Source: Hypomyces perniciosus (lineage: Eukaryota > Ascomycota > Sordariomycetes > Hypocreales > Hypocreaceae). Taken from it: a DNA stretch of 64,000 nt. Every line of letters starts with the position of its first letter. The first letter of the stretch is position 1. The stretch covers positions 81,292-145,291 of the forward strand of contig SPDT01000014.1 in assembly GCA_008477525.1 (NCBI GenBank), written 5' to 3'. Below the pieces are notes generated by a model, which was given only the letters and a program-made list of their open reading frames with translations, did not search any database and was not told where the DNA came from. Made by a program: the position numbers and the translations under genes. Of the stretch, positions 1 to 8,675 are shown one piece after another.

Positions 1-2
1 TA

Positions 3-1048
3 TATAGAGGAAATCAAAATCCGAATGTAAGCTATACTTTAACTACATCTAAAAGAAGAATTGGAGCTTTTGCAATTAAAGGATGAAACTCAGGTAAATC
101 TTACTCTACAATGGCTAGACCTATTGGAGCTAATTTAACTAGTGTTAACCCTTGAGCTGTAACAGGATTTACAGATGCAGAAGGATCATTCTTAATTAAT
201 CTACATAAAGATAAAAAACAGAATACAGGCTGAGGATTACAATTTCGTTATCGTATAGGTTTACATACTAGAGATGTAGCTATATTAAATCAAATTAGTA
301 ATTACTTTGGTGCTGGTACAGTTTATACTAATAGTAGAAGTGTTGAAATATGTTTCCAATCTTTAAAAGATGTACAATTAGTAATAAATCATTTTGATAA
401 ATATCCTTTATTAACCAAGAAATATGGAGATTATCAACTTTTTAAACAAGCATTTAATATAGTTAAAAACAAAGAACATTTAACTATAGAAGGTTTAAAA
501 CGTATAATTGCACTAAAAGCTTCATTAAATTTAGGATTGTCGGATGAATTAAAGTCAGCTTTCCCTGACATAATTCCAGCTATTAAACCTTGTAACCCTA
601 TACCTATATCTAAGATGATTGAAGATAAAGTATTTGTAGGCACGCCACTAATTGACTAGCAGGATTTACTAGTGGTGAAGGATGTTTTTATATTACAATA
701 TTTAAAAGTCCTACTACAAAATCAGGTATGCAAGTACAGTTAGGTTTTCAAATAACTCAAGATATAAGAGATATAGAGTTAATAAACAGTTTAAATTCTT
801 ATTTAGATTGTGGAAGAGTGAAAACAAGTAATAAAAAGAATTCTGTTTGAACAGATTTAGTTGTTACAAAATTTTCAGATATAGATAGCAAGATTATACC
901 ATTTTTTAATCAATATAAATTATTAGGTGTAAAAGCACAAGATTTTAATGATTGATCAATGGCAGCGGAATTATTTAAAAATAAAATTCATTTAACACCT
1001 AAAGGTTTAGAAGAAATAAGAGCAATACAAGCCAAAATGCAAGATTAG
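3..1048 (+). pseudogene. rps3: rps3 C-terminus fused to a LAGLIDADG endonuclease, frameshifted
   Basis: Codons 3-~105 read as the C-terminal end of mitochondrial ribosomal protein S3 (RGN...SKRRIGAFAIKGWNSGK). They run on in the same frame into a two-motif LAGLIDADG homing endonuclease. Motif 1 is TGFTDAEGSF near 162-191 and motif 2 is AGFTSGEGCF near 659-688. A short GC-rich insert (GGCACGCCACTA, 639-650) puts the two halves out of frame: the first frame stops at 657-659 and the second, in another frame, runs to TAG at 1046-1048. HE genes that invade rps3 and replace its C-terminus are known from Ophiostoma and relatives. The rps3 part before the HE still looks intact, but the HE itself is probably inactive. 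The gene start is outside the window. Confidence 0.8.
637..650 (+). repeat. GC cluster, GGCACGCCACTA family, copy 1
   Basis: Short GC-rich sequence inside an otherwise AT-rich endonuclease gene. The same core recurs near 1771, 1975 and 30521, each time with a change of reading frame in an HE gene. Confidence 0.75.
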
Positions 1049-1274
1049 AAGTTAAAGGTAGATTAACTAAACGTTATAGAGCGGATAGATCTATTTATTC
1101 ATTAAAATGAAAAGGTGTCGGGCTCCGCCCACGAAAAATGTAGATTCTTCTTTTAAACGTTTAAGTTCAGTTTTATTTAGAGGAAACTCTAAATCTAATG
1201 TAACTTATTCATTATCTAAATCAAAGCGTCGTATAGGAGCTTTTGCAGTTAAAGGGTGAATCTCAGGGAAATAG
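1042..1274 (+). pseudogene. rps3: displaced rps3 C-terminal remnant
   Basis: A second copy of the rps3 C-terminus begins at the HE stop (RLEVKGRLTKRYRADRS) and ends in SKRRIGAFAVKGWISGK with TAG at 1272-1274. It is broken near 1112-1128 by a GC-rich insert resembling GTCGGGCTCCGCCCAC, which shifts the frame. It matches the segment now supplied upstream of the HE, as expected if the HE brought its own rps3 tail and left the original one behind. It has no start of its own and is not expected to be translated. Confidence 0.8.
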
Positions 1275-1372
1275 ATTTAGCTTTACGACCCCTGCGGATA
1301 CTGCTTTTTATTATTTCTATAAACTTTACAACATCATAAAGTAAATATTTTATGGTGCTTAGTTCTAAAGAA

Positions 1373-1447
1373 TTTTCTATTTATTTTGTGAAATTTACAT
1401 TTCTAATATTAAAAAGTATAACAATTTATGAGATTTTTATTTTTATT
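1373..1447 (+). repeat. copy of the atp9 5' leader
   Basis: About 75 bases nearly identical to 25518-25590, the sequence just upstream of atp9 (shared TCTATTTATTTTGTGAAATT, then TTCTAATATTAAAAAGTA, then ACAATTTA[C/T]GAGATTTTTA). Only about three substitutions separate the two. Here it lies directly upstream of the second HE pseudogene. Confidence 0.85.
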
Positions 1448-1463
1448 AACAATAAACAATAAT

Positions 1464-2292
1464 ATGACTATTCATCCTTGAATTATTACTGGACTTTTAG
1501 ATGGAAGCTTTTGAATTTCTATTGTTAGAAACGATAAAAGTAAAAACGGTTGAGTAATTAAATTACGTGCTCAAATAAGTTTACATAGAAAAGATAAATC
1601 TGTCTTAGAACAAGTAAAAAATTATTTTAATGCGGGTAACATTTATAAATTAAATGAAGATGCATTTCAATTTCAAATTGAATCTATTAAAGAATTACAA
1701 GTAGTGATAGACCACTTTAATAAGTATCCTTTAAGAACTAAAAAATCAGAAGATTTTATGCTGTTTTGAGGCACGCCACTAAAAGGGCGGAAGCTTATAA
1801 CATAGTTAAAGATAAAAATCATTTGTGCTACGCATAAAGAGGGATTAATGAAAATTGTATCATGAAAAGCCTCATTAAACAATGGTTTATCAGATGCTTT
1901 AAAGAATGCTTTCCCTGCGCAAGCTAGTAACTGCCGCAATCAAACCTGTAACTTGAAATCAAGCATCTGTAGTAGGCACGCCACTAATTGATTAGTAGGT
2001 TTTACAAGTGCTGAAGGATGTTTTTATGTTAATACTTATAAGACTAACACTAAAGTAGGAGCAGGAGTACAATTAGTATTTTCAATAACTCAACATACAC
2101 GTGATGAAGTCCTAATGAACAGTTTAATATCTAATTTAGATTGTGGATATATTAAGGCAAAAAGTCACTCTCAATTCAGTTGAGTAGATTTTATTGTTAC
2201 AAAATTCTCCGACCCAGGGTCTGCGTAGCAGGGATGGTTTAGAAGAAATACAAAAGATTAAAGCAGGAATGAATAAAGGAAGAACTCTTTAG
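1464..2292 (+). pseudogene. decayed LAGLIDADG endonuclease
   Basis: Opens with ATG at 1464 and a degenerate motif 1 (ITGLLDGSFW, two residues short), followed by typical LAGLIDADG_1 text (NYFNAGNIYK..., HFNKYPL). Motif 2, VGFTSAEGCF, is near 1998. The reading frame is broken by GC clusters near 1771 (GAGGCACGCCACTA), 1827 (GTGCTACGC), 1915-1935, 1975 (GGCACGCCACTA) and 2214-2235, the last replacing part of the C-terminal domain. The final GMNKGRTL tail stops at 2290-2292. It is a relic with no function expected. Confidence 0.75.
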
Positions 2293-2469
2293 TGTAAAAC
2301 ACTACTTTGTATAAAATTAAATCTTATTTTGAATAAGTGGTAAATAAATATTAAGGATGCTGCGCTTTTTTTTTTTATAAAGCGACTAAAATATGTGTAA
2401 AATAAAAATGAAGACATAGTCTGAACCATTTTGAAAGAAATGGAAATAAAAAATTATGATAACATATAG

Positions 2470-2965
2470 AACAGGCTAATTTGCGCAAGAGTGTACAAAA
2501 TGAGTGCGCGGTTTGGCACCTCGATGTCGGCTTAACTTATCCTCATGGATGCAGGAACTATGTAGGGTGCGACTGTTCGTCGATTAAAAAGTTACATGAG
2601 CTGGGTTAAATACGTCGTGAGACAGTATGGTTTCTATCTTCTAGGGGGAATTAGAATAAAATAAGAACAAACTTTTGTACGAAAGGAACAAGAAGAGTTT
2701 AACTGTAAAAGGTTAAACGATGGTTACTAATCTATGGTTTACCTGTTGTTTATGTGCCCAAATATTCAATATATATAATTTTATATATATCTGTATTTTT
2801 ATACATAGGGATGTTTCTTTCACTAAGATAAATATATAGCATAAGCACGGCAGGAACGCTAAGTTAGTTAAGGATAAGTGCTGAAAGCATATAGGCACGA
2901 AGCTTATCTTAAGATATTTCTTAAATATGCGTAATATACTATTACGAAATAATTATAGGCTTTAT
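2470..2965 (+). rRNA. rnl: large-subunit rRNA, last exon
   Basis: 3' end of the mitochondrial LSU rRNA. Recognisable conserved blocks are ACAGGCTAATTTGCGCAAGA at the peptidyl-transferase region, TTTGGCACCTCGATGTCGGC (P-loop neighbourhood), the sarcin-ricin-like GTACGAAAGGA near 2678, and GCTGAAAGCAT near 2880. The 5' boundary is set by the intron joint. The 3' end is approximate, placed after the block matching the E. coli H100-101 region. Confidence 0.88.
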
Positions 2966-3059
2966 CCGTAAGAATCAAGAGATTTTCAAGAATAAAGTAC
3001 TAATTTAATAAATAACTATTTATAAATATATCGATATTCGCTCGCTTGCGGAGCAAGCA

Positions 3060-3480
3060 TAAAAGGATGATTAAAGTACTAGATTCTGACTTTGGATTAG
3101 TCAATAGGATCTAGGTAGTCTTAAAGTCTGTTGAACTCACAGGACTTATATAATGTGCATAACGCATCAGGGAAATGTCGTCAACCGGGAAAGGAAAGAT
3201 TGAGCCCGTGGATCTCTTAGTGTTGCGAATACACAATGGGGGCGGTGAAAACAACTGTCCGCATTCAAGTATTTTATATTTGAAACCAAACCCCTGAGTT
3301 GCTGGTAAAGCTGGCCCCACCGAAATGTACAATCCGATTATATAAGTAGCGGAGTAACCGTTCGACATTTTAGAGTTAAAGATGTCCCGTCTGCTCCGGA
3401 TAGGTTAAAGCTGAATAATATACACCAATCAGTTTGGGGTATTTATAGCAGAAAGCTATACGTTAGAGTTCATACGTAAA
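3060..3480 (+). other. structured non-coding stretch before endonuclease gene
   Basis: About 420 bases, clearly richer in GC than the surroundings, with several self-complementary stretches (for example GGGGGCGG pairing with CTGTCCGC, and CCCGTCTG with CGGATAGG). There is no tRNA, and no plausible ORF on either strand. It stands where an intron core or structured leader would stand relative to the following HE. I cannot find group I P/Q/R/S strings or a group II domain V. Identity unknown. Confidence 0.4.
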
Positions 3481-3547
3481 TACTCTTATATTATAAAAAA
3501 ATAATGAATAAAAATATTTTCACATCGGCCTTGGCCTTAAAAAATAG

Positions 3548-4882
3548 AATATTAAAGTTATATACTTTAAATTCTGTGCGCAAGCTACTACTTGAAATAG
3601 TAGTAAACTATTTCTTCCACAAGCTCTAGAAAAAAACCCTACTTTGTTTTATCAATGATTAGCGGGATTTATAGACGGTGAAGGAAATTTCCAAATTAAT
3701 CCTTTAAAAGGGAAAAATGGTGAAATAGTTAATTTTTCTTTTATGTTTAATATCAATCTTCATATTGATGACATAGACGTTTTAAAAACTATAGCTAAAA
3801 TATTAGGGATAGGGTTAGTTACTTATTCGGATATTGCAAATTCAAATAAATATGTGTGTTCTTATAGAATAAATAAGCAATCTGAGTTATCTAAATTAAT
3901 TCAAATTTTAAATTCTTCACCCTTAAATGGTGTAAAATATTTGGATTTTTTAGATTTTACTAAAGCTTATGATTTATATTTTAATAGACCTCGTCGTAAT
4001 ATAACACCCGAAATAATTGAAGAGATATTAAAACTCAAAAATGGAATGAATAGACAAAGAACTAATTTCAATAGACCAATTCCGATTAATATTACAGATT
4101 ACTGATTACTAGGTTTAATTGAAGGTGAAGGGTCTTTCCATTTAATTAGATCGAGATTAGTACCTGTGTTTGCTATAAAAATGGTTTTAGATCAAGAACC
4201 TCTTATGATAGCAATTAAAAAATATTTAATAGAAAGATTAGGTTTTGACAAATATTCCCTATTTAAATTAAATAGTTCAGAATTAATAAGCATTAATTAT
4301 GTACCCCCTAAGGGAAATTCTAAACCCCAAATTTTCATAGGGATTGAAAATGTTAGAATTTTATATAATTACTTTTTACCTTATTTAAAAAATTTAACTT
4401 TCCTAACTAAAAAGTTCAAAGATTTTAATGACCTAATGTTAATTTGTTATGTAATTTATCATAAAATATATAGAGATGAGGAGATAAAAGATTTAATAAT
4501 AAAATTAAGTAATAATATGAATAGTTTTAGATTATCTAGTTATAAAGGTGAAAAAGATATTATTACTGCTTCAGATATAGATAGATTATTATCGGCCGAC
4601 CCTTTCTCTGTACCTTTAAATGATGGGAGATTATTAAATTTAATGACCAATAAATTAGATAGTAGTATAAAAGGAGGTTCGGTGTTTGAAATAATTAATC
4701 AAGATTCAAATAAAGTTATTTTAGCTAATAGTTTAGAAGAGTGTGCTAGTATTATAGGAGTCTCAAGGAATCTTGTATCAAGTGCTTTCTCTTCACCAGC
4801 TGATGCATCTTTTATTTCTGAAATATCTATTGATAAATATAATATAAAAAGAATAGGTGTTTTTTTGGAGCATATGCATTAG
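3548..4882 (+). CDS. free-standing LAGLIDADG endonuclease with C-terminal NUMOD1-like motif
   Basis: Open for 445 codons in code 4 after a TAG at 3545. The exact start is unclear because no ATG lies near the N-terminus; an ATT/ATA start around 3551-3563 or a processed start is possible. Motif 1, WLAGFIDGEGNF, is near 3657-3692 and motif 2, WLLGLIEGEGSF, near 4103-4138, so both catalytic acidic residues are present. The C-terminus carries a NUMOD1-like helix-turn-helix (SLEECASIIGVSRNLV, near 4732-4780), a DNA-binding add-on of intron and free-standing HEs. It lies between rnl and trnT and is followed by a duplicated 5' half of trnT, which suggests trnT as its target. A GC cluster (GTGCGCAAGCT, ~3576) sits in frame at the N-terminus. 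Confidence 0.8.
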
Positions 4883-4990
4883 TGTAGATGCTAGGATCGA
4901 TATATGATTAAATAACTTTTTATAGAAGGGTATAATTTTCTAGTCCAGAAAAATTAGTAAACGATTAATACATAAAAGGTGAGAATAAAT

Positions 4991-5071
4991 AGAACTGGTT
5001 GATATAATCAATTTCAACCTTATTCAAGCCTAAAGCCTGGTTAGCATAGATAGTAATGCAATTGTTTTGTA
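4991..5071 (+). pseudogene. partial trnT (5' half plus its upstream flank)
   Basis: GCCTGGTTAGCATAG... at 5035-5071 repeats the 5' half of trnT up to TTTTGTA in the anticodon loop, then stops matching. The repeat also takes in ~45 bases upstream (AACTGGTTGATATAATCAA compared with 5132 on), giving an imperfect tandem copy of 5136-5210. Confidence 0.75.
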
Positions 5072-5181
5072 CTCAAAGAAGCAATAAGTAAACTTTTAGT
5101 GCATGCATGCTACGCAGCAGCACATAAAAGAGTGAACAGGTCTGGTTTATATAACCAACTTCAGTCTTATTTTGAGCTAAA

Positions 5182-5254
5182 GCTCGGTTAGCATAGTTAG
5201 TCAATGCAATTGTTTTGTAACCAATTGACGGGAGTGCGAATCTCCCACTGGGCT
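5182..5254 (+). tRNA. trnT: tRNA-Thr (TGT)
   Basis: Acceptor GCTCGGT/ACTGGGC, D arm GCAT...ATGC, anticodon loop TTTGTAA with TGT, T arm GGGAG-TGCGAAT-CTCCC. 73 nt. First gene of the usual post-rnl tRNA cluster. Confidence 0.88.
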
Positions 5255-5304
5255 ATTTTATTGAGTAGATATTACTATATAAAACTATAAGAGTAAGAGA
5301 TCTT

Positions 5305-5605
5305 ATTCAAGTGGATATTGCTAAACTATTAAGTGAACCTTCAAATTACGAAATTAAGGACTAGCATAGCTTGCGCTACAAGGTATGCGCACAGAATTTT
5401 TATAAAATCTTTAAATAGATTTAAAGGTTCACCTACTTCCAAAATGGTTCAATTATTAGATGCTACTAGTGAAGATATTATGAATACATTTACTTCTATA
5501 GCTGAAAGTGCCAAATTTTTAGGTGGACTTCCTCAGACTACTCGAATTAGAGTACAAAAAAATACTCGTTTTTTATTTAGACCCCCTGCGGGTGAGGTAA
5601 ATTAG
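5305..5605 (+). pseudogene. C-terminal remnant of a LAGLIDADG/NUMOD1 endonuclease
   Basis: Translates in two frames to a tail (AKLLSEPSNYEIKD, then RIFIKSLNRF, then FTSIAESAKFLGG) that parallels the tail of the intact HE at 6689-8104 (MKLLKGPSNYEM, RIFIKSLNKY, FDSMNKCAEFLGV). A GC cluster at 5363-5391 (core TAGCTTGCGCTACAAGGTA) breaks the frame. Only the end of the gene remains, directly downstream of trnT. Confidence 0.75.
5363..5391 (+). repeat. GC cluster shared with the atp9 flanks
   Basis: The reverse complement of this sequence is found at 25412-25439 and again at 25952-25979, on both sides of atp9. Confidence 0.8.
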
Positions 5606-5699
5606 TTTATCTTAAATTTGTAGAATAAAATTAGAATACCGTATTTAGCGGATTAATATTAGCGACACTTGCAGTGCGATACTTGCAGTGAGCTAATTA

Positions 5700-5772
5700 G
5701 GATTAGTAGTCAAGCGGTTACGACATAGCTCTTTCAATGCTACCATCGCAGGTTCGAATCCTGCCTAGTCTA
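5700..5772 (+). tRNA. trnE: tRNA-Glu (TTC)
   Basis: Acceptor GGATTAG/CTAGTCT with two G-T pairs, anticodon arm TAGCT-CTTTCAA-TGCTA, T arm GCAGG-TTCGAAT-CCTGC. 73 nt. Confidence 0.88.
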
Positions 5773-5773
5773 A

Positions 5774-5842
5774 GCGGGTTAGTGTAATAGAAACATATTC
5801 GGTTCATGCCCGAAAGATATAGGTGCAAGTCCTGTATCCGCG
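5774..5842 (+). tRNA. trnM: tRNA-Met (CAT), first of cluster
   Basis: Anticodon arm TTCGG-TTCATGC-CCGAA, acceptor GCGGGTT/TATCCGC. One base after trnE. The ends are accurate to a base or two. Confidence 0.82.
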
Positions 5843-6014
5843 TTTTTAGCTTAATATAAATATATTAAATGAATATTTATATTATTATATGATTTAACAA
5901 TCTCATATTCATAGTTCATTTTTAGATCTTTTAGTGATCTAAAAACATTGCTTTATAAACAGTGTAACTATTATTTATCGCTTGCTAGGCATGCGCAAGC
6001 TAGCCTACACAAAA

Positions 6015-6053
6015 AGGGTTATAGCTTAATCGGTAAAGCATGCTGCTCATAAC
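6015..6053 (+). pseudogene. 5' half of a split trnM
   Basis: AGGGTTATAGCTTAATCGG... forms acceptor 5' strand, D arm, anticodon 5' stem and loop CTCATAA (anticodon CAT), then stops being tRNA at 6053. The matching 3' half (acceptor TAGCCCT) lies at 8262-8294, about 2.2 kb downstream. Confidence 0.75.
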
Positions 6054-6688
6054 CTCTCGGCCCAGGATTAGATCCTTGGGCCTAGGCCGAAGGGCAGTAA
6101 AAATAAATCCTTTTGCAAGAAAGAATAGAATTAGTACCCCCTGCGGGTCGCTTGCGCAGGGAAATTCCATTTTTGTCTTTGGTTAGATATATTATGTCTA
6201 AATTTTATTAATAATAAACCCTATTAATATTACTTTACTCACATGAACAGTTAGACATGATAGTAAAGATAAATCAATTTTCGATAGTTATCGATTTTGG
6301 TGTATCTTTTAACAACCAAAAGACGGAAGGACTGCGTGAACCACCTTGGCTTAAGTTAATCAGAAAGTAAAGGAGGAAGTAAAGCTCTATAGAGCTAAAT
6401 GGAATGTATAGCGCACACATATATCTAGTAAGATTCTTATAAAGAAAAATCTTCAGCTGGAACCTAATCAGCTTTAACCTTGGGAAGGTACTCAATGGTG
6501 AAGAGGGCAGAACTGTGTGACCTTTATTTCGAATTATATAATATATTAATGGAAATAATAAGTATAATAGAAAAAAGGGATGCAGGAATAAGCCCTTACA
6601 AAGTATAGCGGTGTGAGCCCTTGCATGAGTAAGGTTATACGACAAGTAAGTTACATAGCGAGTGAACAACGCAAAATAGAATATATAA
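6054..6688 (+). other. spacer and structured leader of the trnM insert
   Basis: No gene. It holds a GC hairpin (GGCCCAGG... CCTTGGGCC, 6059-6082), a CCCCCTGCGGGT cluster near 6137, and a 400-base stretch with GGAAGGACTGCG at ~6325 and GAGTGAACAACGC at ~6660, just before the HE start. Similar strings precede the HE genes at 8882 and 15780. Confidence 0.45.
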
Positions 6689-8104
6689 ATGAAAATGAAA
6701 ACAAACTTTAAAAATAGTCAATTATTATTAAAACGTTATAGCTTATGAGCTTTTAACCTGTTATGTAGCTCAGGTATAGCATTACATAAAAATAGATTTA
6801 TTCATTCAACTCCTTCTAGTAGAACTATAGATAATTCTAATTCACAATTTATTATTTCTGAAGAACAACAAATTGTTTTATCTGGTGATTTTATAGAATG
6901 ATTTAGAGGTTTCACAGATGCCGAAGGCTGCTTCTTGGTAGTTAAAAATGATAATACTTTCGCTTTTAGATTTATAATAAAATTACACGTTGATGATGTA
7001 AACGCACTAAATTTTATTAAAGACTCTTTAGGAGGTATAGGAAATGTAACCACTGAGGGAACAGTAGCTTACTATAAAGTAACATCTCAAAAGGGAATAA
7101 AATTAATTATAGAAATTTTTGCTAAATATCCTTTAAACTCAAGCAAACATCTAGATTACTTAGCTTTCCGTAGAGCTTATGAGCTTTATACTTCATCTAA
7201 GAATAAAACTCCAGAACTAGCTAAAGAAATAAGTAAGTTTAAAGATAGTATGAACAGAAAGAGAACTAATTTTGATATGGAAAAATCACACAAAATACTT
7301 ATAACAGACAACTGGTTACTTGGTTTCGTGGAAGGAGATGGTAGTTTTTGTGTAGCTAAAAAGGGTTGAATTTTAACTTTTGCTCTTGGACAGAAAGGGA
7401 ACTTAGGTTTAATAGAGGCAATTCAAAATTATTTACTTAATTTGTGTGTGCTACGCACGCGTGTCTCTAATAAAAATTCTTCAACAACTGATCCTACAGA
7501 AATTCAAGATGAAAGCAGAAATTTTATTTACATTACAAAATCTAGCAGAAATACCTCATCCGAGTTAATTTACGTTTTAATTGTTAAAGACAAGGAATAT
7601 ATAGAAAATACACTTATTCCATATTTTGACTCTCTTATTTTTCATTCTAAAAAAGAATTAGATTATTTAGATTGAAAATCTATAGGAGAACTAAAGAAAT
7701 TTGGGTTACATTATCTTCCAGAAGGGGTTGAACTAATAGAACTTATTTTAAGTCAAATGAATGAAAATAGATTATCTGATAGAGGTGTTAATCCTGTAGA
7801 AAGAAACTTTATTCAATCAGAAGTAATGAAATTATTAAAAGGACCCTCTAACTACGAAATGAGAGAAGGTAGAATCTTTATTAAGTCGTTAAATAAATAC
7901 CACTCTGGTAGAACAAAAACTAAAGTAGAACTTAAAGATCAACAAGACTTAGTTTTTAAAACTTTTGATTCTATGAATAAATGTGCTGAATTCTTAGGAG
8001 TTAGTACACACACAGTTTCCAAGAGAATGAAAACTAATTCACCTATTAGTTATAACAATAAAGAATATTTCATTTATGCTAGCTTACTTAACACAAAATC
8101 TTAA
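6689..8104 (+). CDS. free-standing LAGLIDADG endonuclease with NUMOD1-like tail
   Basis: ATG at 6689, TAA at 8102-8104, 471 aa with TGA as Trp; every in-frame break seen with the standard code is a TGA. The N-terminus (MKMKTNFKNSQ...) is basic and serine-rich. Motif 1, WFRGFTDAEGCF, is near residue 71 and motif 2, WLLGFVEGDGSF, near residue 208, with the usual acidic residues. A GC cluster (GTGTGCTACGCACGC, ~7443) is carried in frame. The C-terminus has a NUMOD1-like helix-turn-helix (SMNKCAEFLGVSTHTVSK). It lies between the two halves of a split trnM and is followed 60 bases later by a complete trnM. It is the best-preserved HE of the tRNA cluster and probably cuts the trnM anticodon region (inference). 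Confidence 0.85.
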
Positions 8105-8163
8105 TTTAATATCTTATAATTATAATAATATATGTTATTTGTTTGTATTAAACACAAATAAAA

Positions 8164-8236
8164 GAGGCTGTAACTTAGCTGGTAAAGTGCGCTGCTCATA
8201 ACAGTGCTATCAAGTGTTCGAATCACTTCAGCCTTA
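8164..8236 (+). tRNA. trnM: tRNA-Met (CAT), complete copy inside the insert
   Basis: Acceptor GAGGCTG/CAGCCTT, anticodon arm CGCTG-CTCATAA-CAGTG, T arm AAGTG-TTCGAAT-CACTT. Complete and flanked on both sides by halves of another trnM. Confidence 0.85.
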
Positions 8237-8261
8237 AATAATAACTTTTTATTACAAATGT

Positions 8262-8294
8262 AGGGGAATAAGTGTTCAAGTCACTTTAGCCCTA
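8262..8294 (+). pseudogene. 3' half of the split trnM
   Basis: T arm AAGTG-TTCAAGT-CACTT followed by acceptor strand TAGCCCT and A. The acceptor strand pairs fully with AGGGTTA at 6015-6021 (one G-T), not with the neighbouring complete trnM. Confidence 0.75.
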
Positions 8295-8300
8295 AACTGC

Positions 8301-8330
8301 CTGAGTGCTGGAATAGGTAGACAGTGGTCA
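8301..8330 (+). pseudogene. D-arm fragment of a tRNA-Leu
   Basis: GAGTGCTGGAATAGGTAGAC resembles the D-arm region of the trnL at 10208 (AATGCTGGAATTGGTAGAC). No anticodon or T arm follows before the next trnL starts. Confidence 0.5.
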
Positions 8331-8332
8331 GA

Positions 8333-8415
8333 GTCCGAATGGTGAAATTGGCAAACACAACAAACTTAAGCTTTGTAGACTTTTAGTCTTGAAGGTTCAA
8401 GTCCTTCTTCGGATA
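8333..8415 (+). tRNA. trnL: tRNA-Leu (TAA)
   Basis: Acceptor GTCCGAA/TTCGGAT, anticodon arm ACAAA-CTTAAGC-TTTGT, long variable arm, T arm GAAGG-TTCAAGT-CCTTC. 83 nt. Confidence 0.88.
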
Positions 8416-8489
8416 GCTCAGCTTTATAAAATTATTATATAACTAAAAAATAAATATATATTTTTTGAGGTAATCTCTGCACAAGCTTG

Positions 8490-8548
8490 CTTCTAACGAA
8501 GCACAAGGTGTTCGAGTCACTCCATAATCCCCGCTAGGGGGATACGCG
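8490..8548 (+). pseudogene. tRNA 3'-like fragment and GC hairpin
   Basis: AGGTGTTCGAGTCACTCC looks like a T arm with acceptor strand, as in trnQ. It is followed by the GC cluster AATCCCCGCTAGGGGGATAC, which also follows the pseudo-trnQ at ~16495. Confidence 0.45.
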
Positions 8549-8560
8549 ATAGCGTAAAAA

Positions 8561-8632
8561 GGGGATATAGTTTAATTGGTAAAACTGCGATTTTGCATAT
8601 CGTTAATTCAGGGTCGGATCCTGATATCTCCA
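8561..8632 (+). tRNA. trnA: tRNA-Ala (TGC)
   Basis: Acceptor GGGGATA/TATCTCC, anticodon arm GCGAT-TTTGCAT-ATCGT, T arm CAGGG-TCGGATC-CTGAT. 72 nt. Confidence 0.87.
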
Positions 8633-8637
8633 AATAA

Positions 8638-8675
8638 GCTCGTGAAGCTCAATTGGTCGAGCAGAACGTTGAAGT
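8638..8675 (+). pseudogene. 5' half of a split trnF
   Basis: GCTCGTG acceptor strand, D arm, anticodon 5' stem GAACG and loop TTGAAGT (anticodon GAA). The 3' stem is missing because tRNA sequence ends at the anticodon loop. Confidence 0.75.

Larger units (their letters stand above)
1..2469 (+). mobile_element. rnl group I intron (3' part) hosting rps3 and endonuclease genes
   Basis: The rnl exon resumes at 2470 with the conserved AACAGGCTAA sequence, which corresponds to the E. coli 23S ~2449 insertion site, where Pezizomycotina carry the rps3-encoding intron. The intron ends in G (ATATAG/AACAGG). A P7-like strand, AAGACATAGTC, lies near 2412-2424. The 5' part of the intron is outside the window. 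Seen: the exon joint, the P7 strand and rps3 text inside. Inferred: that the host is the usual rps3 intron. Confidence 0.85.

Noticed and set aside
434..643. Minus-strand ORFs in the HE genes (also 1673-1939, 6802-7053, 19612-19809, 24128-24364, 30112-30324)
   Set aside because: Antisense shadows of coding sequence, without start signals or family text.
2713..3368. Minus-strand ORFs over the end of rnl and the following structured stretch
   Set aside because: They overlap conserved rRNA or structured sequence and contain no recognisable protein.
3060..3480. Mitochondrial RNase P RNA (rnpB)
   Set aside because: Only a weak conserved-region-I-like string; no convincing conserved region V or P4 pairing, so not called.
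6274..6669. 131-codon minus-strand ORF
   Set aside because: Lies entirely in the structured leader and is low-complexity hydrophobic translation of AT-rich sequence.
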